Shown: positions 38,100-48,187, counted from the stretch's first letter. The stretch: DNA of 64,000 nucleotides from Deefgea piscis (GCF_013284055.1 NZ_CP054143.1:2790001-2854000), one strand, 5' to 3'. Made by a program: numbers and translations. Notes: generated by a model not told the origin, from the sequence alone.

Positions 38100-38975
38100 A
38101 TGCATAGCTTATTTAAAACCATCGCCCTTGTTGGCCGCTTAAATACCCCCGCGCTTGGGGATCCGATTGCTCGTTTGGCCGCCATGCTAGAAGGCGGCGG
38201 CATTAAAGTATTGGTCGAGCAAGATATTGCCCAAGAGCATGGCATTACTGAATACCAAAAAGTATCACGCGATCATATTGGCAAATTAGCTGATTTGGTT
38301 GTGGTATTAGGGGGGGACGGTACCATGCTGTCGGTGGCGCGGTTATTGGCTCCCTATCGCATACCCTTGGTGGGGATTAATCAAGGCCGCCTAGGCTTTA
38401 TGACCGATATTCCATTGCATGAAATGGAAGTCACCGTTAGCAATATGATCGCTGGGCAGTTCGTTCCTGAAGAACGCATTTTGCTAGAAACAACGATTTT
38501 GCGCGATGGCCAGCCGATTAGCACCTCTTTAGCGTTTAACGATGTGGTGTTTAGCCGCGGCTCGATTGGCTCGATGATTGAGTTTGAGATTTTTGTCGAC
38601 AATCAATTTGTCTACAGCCAGCGCTCGGATGGTTTGGTGGTGTCCACGCCAACCGGCTCTACCGCCTATGCACTGGCCTCCGGTGGGCCGATTTTGCATC
38701 CTGCACTACCCGCGATCACCTTAGTGCCAATTTGCCCGCAATCTTTATCCAATCGCCCGATTGTGGTGTCAGATAACGCCCAAGTGGCGTTTTTATTAAC
38801 GCGCGGGCAGGGCGCGCGCGTGCATTTTGATAATCAATCGGATTTTGAATTGCATGAAATGGATCGCGTCATGATCCGCCGCTACACCAATTCTCTGCGT
38901 ATTTTGCATCCGCATGGTTATAGCTATTACGATATGCTGCGCGCCAAATTGCGCTGGGGCGAAAAGCTACTGTAA
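38100..38975 (+). CDS. nadK: NAD kinase
   Basis: Phosphorylates NAD to NADP, 291 residues. It has the conserved GGDGT at 71-75, INQGRLGFMTDI, the LAFNDVVFSRGSIGSMIEFEIFVD block and the second nucleotide segment DGLVVSTPTGSTAYALASGGPI. It lacks a bulky extension, as in other Gram-negative NadK. Divergent from hrcA and followed by recN, a frequent arrangement in betaproteobacteria. Confidence 0.96.
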   Translation: MHSLFKTIALVGRLNTPALGDPIARLAAMLEGGGIKVLVEQDIAQEHGITEYQKVSRDHIGKLADLVVVLGGDGTMLSVARLLAPYRIPLVGINQGRLGFMTDIPLHEMEVTVSNMIAGQFVPEERILLETTILRDGQPISTSLAFNDVVFSRGSIGSMIEFEIFVDNQFVYSQRSDGLVVSTPTGSTAYALASGGPILHPALPAITLVPICPQSLSNRPIVVSDNAQVAFLLTRGQGARVHFDNQSDFELHEMDRVMIRRYTNSLRILHPHGYSYYDMLRAKLRWGEKLL

Positions 38976-39203
38976 GGTTTTGCTGCAGCTTAGCATCGTC
39001 TTGTTGAGTGTGTCTCGCAGATTAGCTGGTGCACCTAAAAATGGCGTAATGCGATAACTATTCAATTTCAATCGTTACGAAACGGGGGCGCTTTGGGCGG
39101 ATTTTCGTGCGCTATCGATGAATTTTAATGACCAGCGCTCGCCATTTTTATAGAACGAATGTACACTTTGATCTTGTTCTGAGCTTTTAACTTAGGTGAG
39201 ACC

Positions 39204-40856
39204 ATGCTGGCAGCGCTGCATTTACGTGATTTTGTCATTGTTCGTGAACTGGATTTAGACTTTCAAGCGGGCTTAACCGTACTCACCGGTGAAACCGGCG
39301 CTGGTAAATCTATTTTGATTGACGCGCTGGGTTTATTGCTCGGAGATCGCTCGGATGCCGGCGTGGTTCGTCACGGCGCTGAGCGCGCTGAATTGTCGGC
39401 GGAATTTATGTGCGAAGCCTTAAGCGGCGTGACCGACTGGCTGATTGAACAAGGACTCAGCGAAGATTGTGCGCCATTGATTATTCGCCGAGTAATTGAT
39501 GCCAATGGCAAATCCAGATCATTTATCAATGGCAGTCCCGTTACACTGAGCCAGCTCAAAGGCGTCGGTGAATTCTTGGTCGACATCCACGGCCAACATG
39601 CCCACCAATCGTTATTACGCCATGACGCGCAGCGTGATTTGCTCGATGCTTACGCGGGCACTACCCAAGTTGCGCGTGATACCGCTAAAAAATATCAAGT
39701 TTGGCACACGCTGGCGCAGCAACTTAACGATGCCGAACAAAATGCCGAGCGCTTTGAAACCGAACGCGAGCGCTTGCAATGGCAAATTGACGAAGTTGCG
39801 GCGCTGAATATGCAAGAGGGCGAATGGCCCGAGTTGCAGCTTGATCACAAGCGTTTGCACCATGCCGCAGGCTTAATCGATGGGGTACAAGAAGGGCTGA
39901 TGGCGCTCAGCGATGGTGATGATAATTGCCAAAGCTGGCTCGCCACGGCCGCGCATCGCTTAAGCCAATTGGCTGATTTTGATCCATCAATTAACGATAC
40001 CTTAGAGCTCATTGCGGGCGCCGAAGCGCAATTGGCCGAATCGGTGAGTGCTTTACGCTTGTATGCCGACCGCTTAGAGCTCGATCCTGAGCGCTTAAGC
40101 GAAGTTGAAAGCCGCCTTGATGCGATTTATAAAATGGGCCGTAAATATCGCATCGACCCGTCGCAGCTGCTATCGCAATTGCAAGAATGGCAAGCGCGGT
40201 TGGCCGAATTGGGCGGCGCAGAGGGTTTGGATGCCTTGCGAAAACAAGTCTTAGCCGCAGAAAGCGCTTATCGCAAATTGGCCACATCTTTAAGTAAATC
40301 GCGCACTAGCGCGGCGCAAAAATTATCGCAATTGGTCACAGAGCAAATGCAAGTCTTGGCTTTGTCGGGCAGCCGCTGTGAAGTGGTTTTGCAGCCTTTA
40401 ACGCATCCAGCTGCTTATGGTTTAGAGCAGGTTGAATTACAAGTGGCCAATCATCCTGCTTCGCCACTGCGCCCAATGGCCAAAGTCGCCTCCGGTGGTG
40501 AGTTGTCGCGGATTAGTTTGGCCTTGCAAGTGGTGACCAGCCAAGTGGCGAATGTGCCGACGCTGATTTTTGACGAGGTGGATGTTGGCATTGGTGGCCG
40601 GGTCGCCGAAATTGTCGGTCGACTATTGTCTGAATTAGGCCAGTCGCGGCAAGTGTTGTGTATTACGCACCTACCGCAAGTGGCCGCCTGCGGTGTGCAG
40701 CATTTGCAAGTGGCCAAGCAGCAAGGCAAAGAAGGCGTCATCAGCTCGATTGCCGTCTTAAGCCACGAGGCAAGAATCGAAGAAATCGCCCGCATGTTGG
40801 GTGGTTTAGACATTACTGAAACCACGCGCCAGCATGCTGCTGAGATGTTAGCTTAG
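39204..40856 (+). CDS. recN: DNA repair protein RecN
   Basis: SMC-like ATPase for double-strand break repair, 550 residues. Walker A GETGAGKS is at 29-36. Long coiled-coil arms flank the middle (glutamine- and leucine-rich, about 150-340). The ABC signature region contains KVASGGELSRISLALQVV, and Walker B is TLIFDEVDVGIGG followed by VLCITHLPQVAA. The ATG follows TAGGTGAG. The 228-base gap upstream holds no gene that I can see. Confidence 0.95.
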   Translation: MLAALHLRDFVIVRELDLDFQAGLTVLTGETGAGKSILIDALGLLLGDRSDAGVVRHGAERAELSAEFMCEALSGVTDWLIEQGLSEDCAPLIIRRVIDANGKSRSFINGSPVTLSQLKGVGEFLVDIHGQHAHQSLLRHDAQRDLLDAYAGTTQVARDTAKKYQVWHTLAQQLNDAEQNAERFETERERLQWQIDEVAALNMQEGEWPELQLDHKRLHHAAGLIDGVQEGLMALSDGDDNCQSWLATAAHRLSQLADFDPSINDTLELIAGAEAQLAESVSALRLYADRLELDPERLSEVESRLDAIYKMGRKYRIDPSQLLSQLQEWQARLAELGGAEGLDALRKQVLAAESAYRKLATSLSKSRTSAAQKLSQLVTEQMQVLALSGSRCEVVLQPLTHPAAYGLEQVELQVANHPASPLRPMAKVASGGELSRISLALQVVTSQVANVPTLIFDEVDVGIGGRVAEIVGRLLSELGQSRQVLCITHLPQVAACGVQHLQVAKQQGKEGVISSIAVLSHEARIEEIARMLGGLDITETTRQHAAEMLA

Positions 40857-41019
40857 CTGTTTGGACGTGCTGCGGTTTTGACGTGCTGCGGATTCACCGT
40901 ATTTGCTCAGGATTGGCTTGAAGGCTCGGTGCAGTGTCTAGTCAAAACTAAGCTAGGTTAATGCCGTAACTGAAGGTTAAATAACAAAGGTATTGCTTTC
41001 TAAAAAGCATCAATAATAG

Positions 41020-42294
<1,275 letters not shown>

Positions 42295-42415
42295 TTCTTT
42301 TTTTTGCTTATCTTTACACTGTCCTTTGGGCGGCGAATGTTCTGTCTTGTCGCAAGCTTTGATTGCATGAGAAGCATACTGAGTAAGTCTATTTCTTATG
42401 CTTTAGGAGCAAATG

Positions 42416-43288
42416 ATGAAACATTTATGGCTTTACTCTGCTTTGTTGCTGAGTTTTCCAACTTTCGCCGATGGCTTAGATGACAGCGCACAACAAACCA
42501 ATCAACTAAGCCAGCAACAAGACTCAAAACAAGTCGCAGATGCGATGGCCAATACCTATGCCTCGCTGGCAGGATCAAAAAGAAATGCCGCCCAACTGGC
42601 GGAGGCGCTCAGAGAGGGGCGTTCGACCACGTTGATTGCCGCCAACGGTAGCCGCACAACCATTGCCGGTACTGGGCAAAGTATGGGCTGGGGCAATGTG
42701 AACGTAACGCTGGCCTTGGCGAGTGCGATGATGCAAAAAAATACTAGCCTGACATTGTCGCAGGCATTGAGCTCGGTTTCATCGATGCGTGCTTCGGGTC
42801 TGGGTTGGGGAGCGATTTCCAATCGATTAGGCCTAAATTTAGGCTCAGTGGTGTCTAAAAGTCACGAACCACAGCATGCATTGCATCAGCTTAATGAGCA
42901 CCAGTCGCGTGAAGGGGTCGAAATGGAACATGGCCGAGCTTTACCAGAACAAGAAAGTCATCGCTCAAGTAATAAGCCATCAAACCGTTCTGGCGAACTA
43001 GGGGATGATTCAACAGGAAGAAGCAGCGCAGATAAAGGTCGTGGTAGAGACGATCAATCTACAGGCCATCAATCAAGTCATTCCAACTCTTCATCCAAAG
43101 GTTCCACTGGCTCAGGTGAAAGCGGTAGCGGCGGAGGCAGTAGTGGCGGTAGCAGTGGCGGCAGTAGTGGCGGAAGTAGTGGCGGAAGTAGTGGCGGAAG
43201 TAGCGGAGGTAGCAGTGGAGGCAGTAGCGGCGGCGGCGGGAAAAGCGGTGGTGGCGGTAAAGGAGGCGAAGGCGGCGGTCATAAATAA
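42416..43288 (+). CDS. Secreted protein with Gly-Ser repeat tail, function unknown
   Basis: A 290-residue protein that I do not recognise. It starts with a signal peptide (MKHLWLYSALLLSFPTFA, cut near residue 18). The middle (about 25-150) is Ala/Ser/Gln-rich and predicted helical, with VNVTLALASAMMQKNTSLTLSQALSSV and GLGWGAISNRLGLNLG. A hydrophilic Ser/Asn/His stretch follows. Eight exact GGSS units occupy residues 240-271, and the protein ends in Gly/Lys. ATG 42416 gives better ribosome-site spacing than ATG 42413. It is probably periplasmic or extracellular; the repeats could be a flexible spacer. Confidence 0.7.
   Translation: MKHLWLYSALLLSFPTFADGLDDSAQQTNQLSQQQDSKQVADAMANTYASLAGSKRNAAQLAEALREGRSTTLIAANGSRTTIAGTGQSMGWGNVNVTLALASAMMQKNTSLTLSQALSSVSSMRASGLGWGAISNRLGLNLGSVVSKSHEPQHALHQLNEHQSREGVEMEHGRALPEQESHRSSNKPSNRSGELGDDSTGRSSADKGRGRDDQSTGHQSSHSNSSSKGSTGSGESGSGGGSSGGSSGGSSGGSSGGSSGGSSGGSSGGSSGGGGKSGGGGKGGEGGGHK
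43133..43228 (+). repeat. 12-bp tandem repeat, eight units
   Basis: Eight in-frame copies of a GGNGGNAGYAGY unit, each encoding Gly-Gly-Ser-Ser. Third-position differences separate the copies, although three in a row are nearly identical. Because the unit is 12 bp, length changes would keep the reading frame. Confidence 0.9.
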
Positions 43289-43381
43289 TCAGAGCATGGT
43301 TTTCGCCATTAAAAATTGAAACTATCCTATTGTTTCATCGTGCTACCGCACATAGCCTTGGTGCCGAATAATAAGCATTGG

Positions 43382-43426
43382 GTATACAGCTCTAAGCGTT
43401 ATCAAATATTACTTAGAGCTGTATAC
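43382..43426. repeat. Perfect 15-bp inverted repeat with GTATAC ends
   Basis: GTATACAGCTCTAAG (43382-43396) is repeated exactly in inverted form at 43412-43426 around a 15-base spacer. It lies between the convergent GGSS-protein gene and trpC, so it could end both transcripts. No T run follows the stem on the plus strand. It shares arm length and spacer length with the element at 62357. Confidence 0.8.
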
Positions 43427-43433
43427 AGCAGAT

Positions 43434-44243
43434 TTAATTATAAATTGGATTAAACAAATCACTTAAGCCTTGTCCAGGTGAGGCTTGCCGCATAAAGGCC
43501 TCACCCACCAAATACGTATGCACTTGATGATCATGCATTAATTGCACATCGCTAGCCGCATGAATGCCACTTTCACACACCGCGATTCGGTTGCCGCCAG
43601 CGTCGTTAATCCGTGGCAATAAGTCGATCGTTGTTTGTAAGCTCACTTCAAATGTACGCAAATTACGATTATTAACCCCCACCAGCGGTGTTGTTAATTG
43701 CAGCGCAGCATCCAGCTCTTGACCATTGTGCACCTCAACCAAGACCGCCATACCAAGGCTATGCGCTAGCGCTTCAAAATCGCGCATTTGCGCTAAATCG
43801 AGCTCGGCGGCAATCAATAAAATGCAATCAGCACCCCAAGCGCGCGCTTCATAAAACTGATACTCGTCGACCATAAAGTCTTTACGCAGCGCCGGTAAAA
43901 CGCAGGCCGCTCGCGCCGCTTTAAGGTAATCAGCATGACCTTGAAAATATTGCACATCGGTTAATACCGACAAACACGCCGCGCCATTGGCCGCATAATC
44001 GGCGGCGATTTCCGCCGGCACAAACGGATCGCGCATCACGCCTTTGCTCGGGCTGGCCTTTTTGATCTCGGCAATCACCCCGGCTTTGCCTGCTGCGTGT
44101 TTAGCACGAATCGCCGCAACAAAATCGCGATGGTCTTGATTGGCCTCAGCCTGCGCCCGAATTTCGGCGAGTGGCAGGTGTTTTTTAGCCGTAGCGACTT
44201 CTTCAAACTTCGTCGCCCAGATTTTTTTTAGGATGTCGGACAT
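43434..44243 (-). CDS. trpC: Indole-3-glycerol phosphate synthase
   Basis: Closes the indole ring in tryptophan synthesis. The 269-residue TIM barrel shows [16 protein letters not shown] near residues 55-70, [49 protein letters not shown] and [11 protein letters not shown], which carry the catalytic lysines and glutamates. It stands alone, not fused to TrpF. ATG 44243 is preferred over an upstream start that would read through the palindrome at 44258. It is the last gene of the trpE-G-D-C series. Confidence 0.96.
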   Translation of the reverse strand: MSDILKKIWATKFEEVATAKKHLPLAEIRAQAEANQDHRDFVAAIRAKHAAGKAGVIAEIKKASPSKGVMRDPFVPAEIAADYAANGAACLSVLTDVQYFQGHADYLKAARAACVLPALRKDFMVDEYQFYEARAWGADCILLIAAELDLAQMRDFEALAHSLGMAVLVEVHNGQELDAALQLTTPLVGVNNRNLRTFEVSLQTTIDLLPRINDAGGNRIAVCESGIHAASDVQLMHDHQVHTYLVGEAFMRQASPGQGLSDLFNPIYN

Positions 44244-44257
44244 GGCTTCACTCGTAG

Positions 44258-44280
44258 GGCGGGTTAGCGCGTAACCCGCC
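44258..44280. repeat. Short GTAGGGCGGGTTA-type palindrome (REP-like)
   Basis: GGCGGGTTA pairs with TAACCCGCC around GCGCG, preceded by GTAG. It lies between trpD and trpC. The GTAGGGCGGGTTAGCG...TAACCCGCC pattern is a familiar type of dispersed REP sequence in proteobacteria. It could also act as a weak mRNA hairpin. Confidence 0.7.
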
Positions 44281-44350
44281 AATATTTTAAATTTTTAAGA
44301 TGGTGGCTACGCCGCTGCGCGGTTAAGCCAAGCTACGTCAATCTATCGGC

Positions 44351-45376
44351 TTAGGCCAGCGCTTGTGTAAAACGAATCAACGCAGCCAATTTCTCTTTTG
44401 CCGCACCGCTAGCAATCACTTCATGCGCTGCGTTAATGCCGTCTTCGAGGGTAACAGCTAAGTTGGCGGCGTAGATGGCAGCACCAGCGTTCAGTAAAAC
44501 GATGTCGCGGCAAGGGCCGGTTTCGCCGTTGAGCACCGACTCGATCTTGGCTTTGGACTCAGCAGCATTGCTAGCGTGTAGTGCTTTAATGTCGGCGAGC
44601 TCAAAACCCAGCTGGCGTGGGTCAAATTCGTATTCGGTGATTTGTCCGTCTTTGAGCTCGGCAATCATCGTTGGGCCGCTAATCGATATTTCATCCATGC
44701 CGTCTTTGCCATGGACGATGAGTATGTGCTTAGCGCCTAGCTTTTGTAATACGCGCACTTGAATACCCACTAGATCTGGGTGAAATACGCCCATCACTTG
44801 ATTGTCAGCACCAGCAGGGTTAGTCAGTGGGCCAAGGATATTAAAAATCGTGCGCACGCCAAGCTCTTTGCGTACTGGCGCGACGTATTTCATGGCGCTG
44901 TGATGGTTGGGGGCAAACATAAAGCCCAAACCGACTTCGTCAATACATTGCCCGACTTGTTCGGCAGTGAGATTCAGATTCACGCCAAAGCTTTCGAGCA
45001 CATCGGCCGAGCCTGAGCTTGATGACACTGATCGGCCGCCATGTTTGGCGACTTTAGCGCCTGCTGCTGCCGCAACAAAAGCCGCACACGTAGAAATATT
45101 AAACGTATGTGCGCCATCGCCACCGGTGCCGCAGGTGTCAACGAGATGCCGTTGATCTTGTACTGCCACTTTGGTCGAAAATTCGCGCATCACGGTGGCC
45201 GCAGCGGCGATTTCGGAAACCGTTTCAACCTTGGTACGTAGGCCAATCAAGAGTGCAGCGATTTGCGCTGGCGTCATTTCACCCGACATGATTTGCCGCA
45301 TTAAATGCAGCATTTCATCGTAAAACAATTCGTTATTGTCGATCAGGCGATTTAAGGCGGCTTGTACGGTAATCAT
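44351..45376 (-). CDS. trpD: Anthranilate phosphoribosyltransferase
   Basis: Second step of tryptophan synthesis, joining anthranilate and PRPP. The 341-residue protein has the PRPP loop [38 protein letters not shown], the anthranilate tunnel region [35 protein letters not shown], and [10 protein letters not shown]. It is unfused to TrpG. The ATG at 45376 is in [14 protein letters not shown]. It is separated from trpG by a repeat-derived spacer (45381-45457). Confidence 0.96.
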   Translation of the reverse strand: MITVQAALNRLIDNNELFYDEMLHLMRQIMSGEMTPAQIAALLIGLRTKVETVSEIAAAATVMREFSTKVAVQDQRHLVDTCGTGGDGAHTFNISTCAAFVAAAAGAKVAKHGGRSVSSSSGSADVLESFGVNLNLTAEQVGQCIDEVGLGFMFAPNHHSAMKYVAPVRKELGVRTIFNILGPLTNPAGADNQVMGVFHPDLVGIQVRVLQKLGAKHILIVHGKDGMDEISISGPTMIAELKDGQITEYEFDPRQLGFELADIKALHASNAAESKAKIESVLNGETGPCRDIVLLNAGAAIYAANLAVTLEDGINAAHEVIASGAAKEKLAALIRFTQALA

Positions 45377-45380
45377 GGTG

Positions 45381-45457
45381 ACTCACTTTTGAACCACAGA
45401 GGCACAAAGGCACAGCGTAAATCAGTTTCTCTGTGTCTCTGTGTCTCTGTGGTGAGT
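45381..45457. repeat. CACAGAGGCACA-type inverted repeat without a gene (trpD-trpG gap)
   Basis: ACCACAGAGGCACAAAGG (from 45393) faces CTCTGTGTCTCTGTGGT (to 45453), and outer ACTCAC/GTGAGT words extend the dyad. The same words frame the GxxExxY gene at 46083, so this looks like a solo copy or a remnant of that element. Confidence 0.75.
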
Positions 45458-45463
45458 TTTGTA

Positions 45464-46033
45464 TTAGGCAAATTCGCGCAGGAAATTTTCGAGCATCTGA
45501 TGGCCATGCTCGGTCAAGATCGATTCGGGATGAAATTGCACGCCTTCGATGGCTAAAGTTTTATGGCGAATACCCATGATTTCACCGTCGGCGGTCCACG
45601 CGGTCACTTCAAGGCAATCGGGGAGCGAGTCGCGCTCAATGGCCAATGAATGGTAGCGGGTGACGGTAACAGGAGAGGGTATATCTTTGAATATCCCGAT
45701 GTCGTTATGGATAACCGGCGATACCTTGCCATGCATTAGGGTCTTGGCGTGCAACACCACACCGCCAAAAGCTTCGCCAATCGCTTGATGCCCCAAGCAC
45801 ACGCCCATAATCGGCAGCTTGCCAGCAAAATGCTTAATCGCCGCCACCGAAATACCCGCCTCGCTTGGCGAGCAAGGGCCGGGTGAAATCACCAGATATT
45901 TTGGCGCTAAAGCTTCGATTTGTTCGATGCTGATTTCATCGTTGCGATGCACTTGGACTTCTTGGCCGAGTTCGCCAAAATATTGCACCAAGTTGTAAGT
46001 AAAGCTGTCGTAATTGTCAATCATGAGTAGCAT
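45464..46033 (-). CDS. trpG: Anthranilate synthase component II (glutamine amidotransferase)
   Basis: Supplies ammonia from glutamine to TrpE. The 189-residue class I amidotransferase has the start [18 protein letters not shown], the oxyanion loop [11 protein letters not shown], the nucleophile C79 in GVCLGHQ and the H168/E170 pair in QFHPES. It may also serve aminodeoxychorismate synthase (PabA role), as in many bacteria. ATG 46033 is preferred over TTG 46039. It is separated from trpE by an inserted GxxExxY gene. Confidence 0.95.
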   Translation of the reverse strand: MLLMIDNYDSFTYNLVQYFGELGQEVQVHRNDEISIEQIEALAPKYLVISPGPCSPSEAGISVAAIKHFAGKLPIMGVCLGHQAIGEAFGGVVLHAKTLMHGKVSPVIHNDIGIFKDIPSPVTVTRYHSLAIERDSLPDCLEVTAWTADGEIMGIRHKTLAIEGVQFHPESILTEHGHQMLENFLREFA

Positions 46034-46046
46034 AGTCAAAACCCTT

Positions 46047-46473
46047 TAACCACAGAGGCACAGAGGCACAAAGAAAACCACATCAAAGCTTAAGGCGTTT
46101 TATGCCTTCTTTCAGCGTAGGCGCATGAAAATTAAGCAATAAACCGAGCGGAAAACCGCCAAGGCGAAGGTAGCTTAATAGTTGTGCTTCATGGATCGGT
46201 AGTATTTTTTCCACAGTTTTAAGTTCGAGTACCAGCTGATTTTCTACCAAAATATCGATTCGGTAGGCGGCATCCAATTGAATGCCTTTATAAATCAGCG
46301 GTAAATTTAATTGTTGCTGAACCAATAAGCCTGCTTGGCTTAATTCATAAGCGAGGCAAGTCTGGTATGCAGACTCAAGGAGCCCAGGGCCTAAGTGTCG
46401 ATGGGCTTCAATTGCTGCACCAATTACACGTTGGCTCAGTGCGTTTCTCTGTGCCTCTGTGTCTTTGTGGTTC
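46047..46473. mobile_element. GxxExxY cassette framed by inverted CACAGAGGCACA repeats
   Basis: The left boundary reads AACCACAGAGGCACAGAGG at about 46047. The right boundary, TCTGTGCCTCTGTGTCTTTGTGGTT (46448-46472), is its imperfect reverse complement. The roughly 430-bp unit encloses one gene of the GxxExxY family. This structure, a gene between inverted repeats within trpEG, suggests a small mobile or formerly mobile unit. No transposase or target duplication was identified. Confidence 0.65.
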
Positions 46474-46475
46474 AT
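46083..46475 (-). CDS. GxxExxY protein
   Basis: A 130-residue protein of the GxxExxY family, with GLLESAY at 31-37 after VIGAAIEAHRHLGPG. It also has the central block DAAYRIDILVENQLVLELKTVEKI, which resembles a PD-(D/E)xK nuclease core (D, then ExK), and QLLSYLRLGGFPLGLLLNF. The first dozen residues (MNHKDTEAQRN) are encoded by the flanking repeat itself, so the true start is uncertain. Function is unproven; a nuclease-like or DNA-binding role is a guess. It interrupts the trpE-trpG pair. Confidence 0.88.
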   Translation of the reverse strand: MNHKDTEAQRNALSQRVIGAAIEAHRHLGPGLLESAYQTCLAYELSQAGLLVQQQLNLPLIYKGIQLDAAYRIDILVENQLVLELKTVEKILPIHEAQLLSYLRLGGFPLGLLLNFHAPTLKEGIKRLKL

Positions 46476-46486
46476 CGTTTTTGCCT

Positions 46487-47956
46487 TTAGGCGTCCAGCC
46501 CTTGTTCAGCGAGCTCAGCCGCGCGGAGCACTGCGCGGGCTTTGTTGAGTGTTTCTTGCCATTCGCTTTGCGGTACGGAGTCGGCCACAATGCCGGCGCC
46601 AGCTTGCATATAGAGTGTTTGGTTTTTAACCACCGCAGTACGCAGCGCAATCGCCACGTCCATTTCGCCGTTAAAGCCCAAATAACCGACCGCGCCAGAA
46701 TAAATGCCGCGTTTAGTTGGCTCCAACTCGTCAATGATTTCCATGGCCCGCACTTTGGGCGCGCCAGAAACTGTGCCAGCCGGGAAGGTGGCTTTGAGCA
46801 CGTCAATCGCGCTGAGTTTAGGTTTAAGCTTGGCTTCTACGCTGGACACAATGTGCATCACGTGGGAATAACGCTCAACAATCATTTTGTCGACGAGTTT
46901 GACTGAGCCAGTTTGTGCCACGCGACCAGCGTCATTACGGCCCAAATCAATCAGCATCACGTGTTCGGCGATTTCTTTCTCGTCAGCGAGTAATTCTTGC
47001 TCGAGCGCGAGATCCTCTGCGCGATCTTTACCGCGAGTTCGGGTGCCCGCAATTGGGCGCACGGTGACGGTGTCGTCTTCGAGTCGCACCAAAATTTCGG
47101 GTGACGCGCCGACAATTTGCATATCGCCAAAATCGTAATAAAACATATACGGCGAAGGGTTAATGCTGCGTAAAGAGCGATATAATGACATCGCCGAGGC
47201 CTGCATCGGCGCACTCATGCGTTGCGCCAGCACCACCTGCATCACGTCGCCATCTTTGATGTAATCTTTGGCTTTGAGTACGGCCGCCTTAAATGGCGCT
47301 TCGCCAAATTCAGATACCGGCACGCCCACATTGCCGGTCGGTAGCGAGAGCGCCATATTGGCTGGCTCACGTAATTTCATTCGTAATGCATGAATGCGCG
47401 TGCTGGCGGTGTCAAATGCATCGATTTCATGCGGGTCGGCGTACACCACTAAATACAACTTACCGCTTAGATTATCGACAACGACGATTTCTTCAGAGAG
47501 TAATAGCTGGATATCGGGCGCGCCAATTGGATCGGCTTTATCGCATTGCGCGAGTTTACGCTCGATATACCGAATGGTTTCGTAACCAAAATAGCCGACC
47601 AAACCGCCCATAAAACGCGGCAAACCTTTGCTTGGCGGCGCTTTAAAACGGGCTTGGTAGCTTTCAATAAAATCCAGTGGATTGCCTTCATGGCTTTCAA
47701 TGATCTGATCGTCATGAATCAGCTCAGTGCGCGTACCGCAAACTTTGATTCGGGTGCGCGCGGGTAAGCCAATAAATGAATAGCGGCCAAATCGCTCGCC
47801 ACCGACGACCGATTCTAATAAATACGAGTAAGGGCGATTGGCGAGTTTGAGATACACCGATAGCGGGGTATCTAAATCAGCAAATAATTCTTGGATTAGC
47901 GGAATGCGGTTAAAGCCTTGGCTGGCCAAGGCATCAAATTCGATGCGGGAAATCAT
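46487..47956 (-). CDS. trpE: Anthranilate synthase component I
   Basis: Converts chorismate to anthranilate using ammonia from TrpG. The 489-residue protein has the N-terminal Trp-feedback region ([26 protein letters not shown], with the LLES motif) and the chorismate-binding C-terminal half: [72 protein letters not shown] and [13 protein letters not shown] 47956 follows TTGGAG; the frame stays open upstream to 48205 but that part is not family-like. The upstream leader suggests attenuation. Confidence 0.96.
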   Translation of the reverse strand: MISRIEFDALASQGFNRIPLIQELFADLDTPLSVYLKLANRPYSYLLESVVGGERFGRYSFIGLPARTRIKVCGTRTELIHDDQIIESHEGNPLDFIESYQARFKAPPSKGLPRFMGGLVGYFGYETIRYIERKLAQCDKADPIGAPDIQLLLSEEIVVVDNLSGKLYLVVYADPHEIDAFDTASTRIHALRMKLREPANMALSLPTGNVGVPVSEFGEAPFKAAVLKAKDYIKDGDVMQVVLAQRMSAPMQASAMSLYRSLRSINPSPYMFYYDFGDMQIVGASPEILVRLEDDTVTVRPIAGTRTRGKDRAEDLALEQELLADEKEIAEHVMLIDLGRNDAGRVAQTGSVKLVDKMIVERYSHVMHIVSSVEAKLKPKLSAIDVLKATFPAGTVSGAPKVRAMEIIDELEPTKRGIYSGAVGYLGFNGEMDVAIALRTAVVKNQTLYMQAGAGIVADSVPQSEWQETLNKARAVLRAAELAEQGLDA

Positions 47957-47968
47957 GGGTATTACTCC

Positions 47969-48013
47969 AAATAGAATAGAAGAAGGGCGTCTGCGCGCGA
48001 GATCAGCGACGCC
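47969..48013 (-). terminator. Candidate trp attenuator hairpin
   Basis: On the minus strand GGCGTCGC (48013-48006) pairs with GC-A-GACGCC (ending 47986) with one bulged A and an 11-base loop. A U/C-rich tract follows (47985-47969). The left arm starts inside the second Trp codon of the leader peptide, so a stalled ribosome would block the stem. It lies about 13 bases before the trpE ATG. Confidence 0.5.
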
Positions 48014-48062
48014 ATCGCCATTCAAAAATTTCGTATTGCTGCGGTGCGGAGTAAAAAGCCAT
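48003..48062 (-). CDS. trpL: Candidate trp leader peptide with WRW
   Basis: A 19-residue frame, [19 protein letters not shown] then TGA, lies between the predicted trpE promoter and trpE. Two of its last five residues are Trp, a strong enrichment for a rare codon directly before a GC-rich hairpin. That is the layout of ribosome-mediated attenuation leaders. The ribosome site upstream of its ATG is weak, which lowers confidence. It is in a different frame from trpE. Confidence 0.55.
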   Translation of the reverse strand: MAFYSAPQQYEIFEWRWRR

Positions 48063-48100
48063 GTGGATTGATATCTATTTAAATCGAGAAGTAAGCCCCA

Positions 48101-48139
48101 ATTGTGCGTGAACTGAACAATACCGTCAAATTCACGCAC
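48101..48139 (-). promoter_or_regulatory. Likely trpE promoter inside an inverted repeat
   Basis: On the minus strand TTGACG (48129-48124) and CACAAT (48106-48101) are 17 bp apart. A perfect 9-bp dyad, GTGCGTGAA at 48131-48139 (minus reading) and TTCACGCAC at 48104-48112, brackets the -35 and reaches the -10. A regulator dimer could bind there; none is identified. Confidence 0.5.
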
Positions 48140-48151
48140 CATCGGTGTGAC

Positions 48152-48187
48152 ATTGCTTGCGAAGAAATAGATTTGTTCGCAAGCAAT
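48152..48187. repeat. Perfect 12-bp inverted repeat downstream of gph
   Basis: ATTGCTTGCGAA (48152-48163) pairs with TTCGCAAGCAAT (48176-48187) around 12 bases. It lies between gph and the trpE promoter and may end the gph transcript, although no T run follows. Confidence 0.7.

Noticed and set aside
43133-43228. CRISPR-like array
   Set aside because: The repeats are contiguous 12-bp coding units without spacers and translate as GGSS inside a gene.
46367-46906. 179-codon plus-strand frame opposite trpE and the repeat
   Set aside because: Its first part is a translation of the CACAGAGG repeat and the rest is the antisense of trpE; there is no family match.
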